Positions 5,739-5,999 of a stretch of DNA of 5,999 bases are shown one piece after another (positions within the stretch are counted from its first letter, which is position 1; each line of letters starts with the position of its first letter). Position numbers and translations under genes: made by a program. The stretch is taken from NCBI GenBank assembly GCA_023251215.1, contig JAHEZF010000111.1, positions 1 to 5,999 of the forward strand. The letters are read 5' to 3'. The DNA comes from Sphingobacteriales bacterium. GTDB lineage: Bacteria; Bacteroidota; Bacteroidia; Chitinophagales; Chitinophagaceae. The notes beneath the pieces are model-generated. The model had not been told where the DNA came from and did no database searches. It worked only from the letters and a program-made list of their open reading frames with translations.

Positions 5739-5999
5739 CTAAATAATACTAACCCCATTCAAATCCGTAGTCAGTACTTCACTCATATAATCAAAATAAG
5801 GCCGTAGGTTTTTGAAAGTTTGATTGAGTTCTTTGAGGAACTGTGGGCTTAATACTTCTATATTGGTAAATTTTCGTTCAAGGTAAAACTGTTTGTGCTT
5901 TATATATTCAATACCGGGGCCGTCTTTTGCAAAACCTCTTGGCGCTGTGCTTAGTTTTTCTCCTTTCAACGGGCCGAATGTTTTTGAAATAACTTTCTT
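5739..5999 (-). CDS. DUF2461 / TIGR02453-family protein, C-terminal part only
   Basis: The frame is open from the right-hand edge down to the TAG at 5739-5741, giving 86 residues of the C-terminal part; the N-terminal part lies outside the window. The internal TTG at 5967-5969 is not a start, since family-like sequence (FGPL) continues across it. The block KGEKLSTAPRGFAKDGPGIEYIKHKQFYLERK, given here as KGEKLSTAPRGF followed by DGPGIEYIKHKQFY, with the later LSPQFLKELNQTFKNLRPYFDYM, is characteristic of the C-terminus of this uncharacterised, widespread family (full proteins are about 220 residues). No biochemical function is established for it. The gene ends 65 bases before the AraC-type start on the same strand, so read-through into the regulator is possible. 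Confidence 0.85.
   Translation of the reverse strand, partial: KKVISKTFGPLKGEKLSTAPRGFAKDGPGIEYIKHKQFYLERKFTNIEVLSPQFLKELNQTFKNLRPYFDYMSEVLTTDLNGVSII

Noticed and set aside
1..5999. CRISPR array, insertion sequence, toxin-antitoxin or phage defence system
   Set aside because: No regularly spaced repeats, transposase, terminal inverted repeats or defence-type domains were seen on either strand.

Overview
The window looks like ordinary chromosomal DNA from a member of the Bacteroidota, probably near the Chitinophagaceae. This is an inference from AT-rich intergenic DNA, the lack of clear Shine-Dalgarno sequences, two copies of the Bacteroidota-type -7 promoter element (TAnnTTTG) upstream of minus-strand genes, and the protein families present. 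No rRNA, tRNA, CRISPR, insertion sequence or phage gene was seen.

Left part (1-1456, plus strand): the 3' portion of a long tetratricopeptide-repeat (TPR) protein whose start lies outside the window. It converges on everything else. The 208-base gap 1457-1664 between the two convergent 3' ends holds only a weak hairpin.

Right part (1665-5999, minus strand; transcription runs from high to low coordinates). In transcription order the genes are: the C-terminal end of a DUF2461/TIGR02453-family protein (cut by the window edge), an AraC-type regulator with two AraC-like C-terminal modules, a small exported group-1 truncated haemoglobin, a SnoaL/NTF2-like small protein, then a strong terminator hairpin at 3572-3604, a uracil-DNA glycosylase superfamily protein with a four-cysteine Fe-S pattern, and an ECF sigma factor with a TPR-like C-terminal extension (COG4941/ECF42 type). 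The terminator splits the array into an upstream group (regulator, globin, SnoaL-like, with candidate promoters before the globin and the SnoaL-like gene) and a downstream glycosylase-sigma pair separated by 29 bases that is probably co-transcribed.

No clear new multi-gene system is visible. The most interesting points are the tandem AraC modules with a degenerate first helix-turn-helix, the apparent alanine at the distal B10 position of the exported globin, the dyad in the globin leader downstream of the regulator gene, the Gln variant in motif A of the glycosylase, and the sigma factor's lack of the partner gene usual for its group. Start codons were reassigned for the regulator (ATG 5673) and the SnoaL-like gene (ATG 3967). 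The sigma factor appears to start at TTG 2921.
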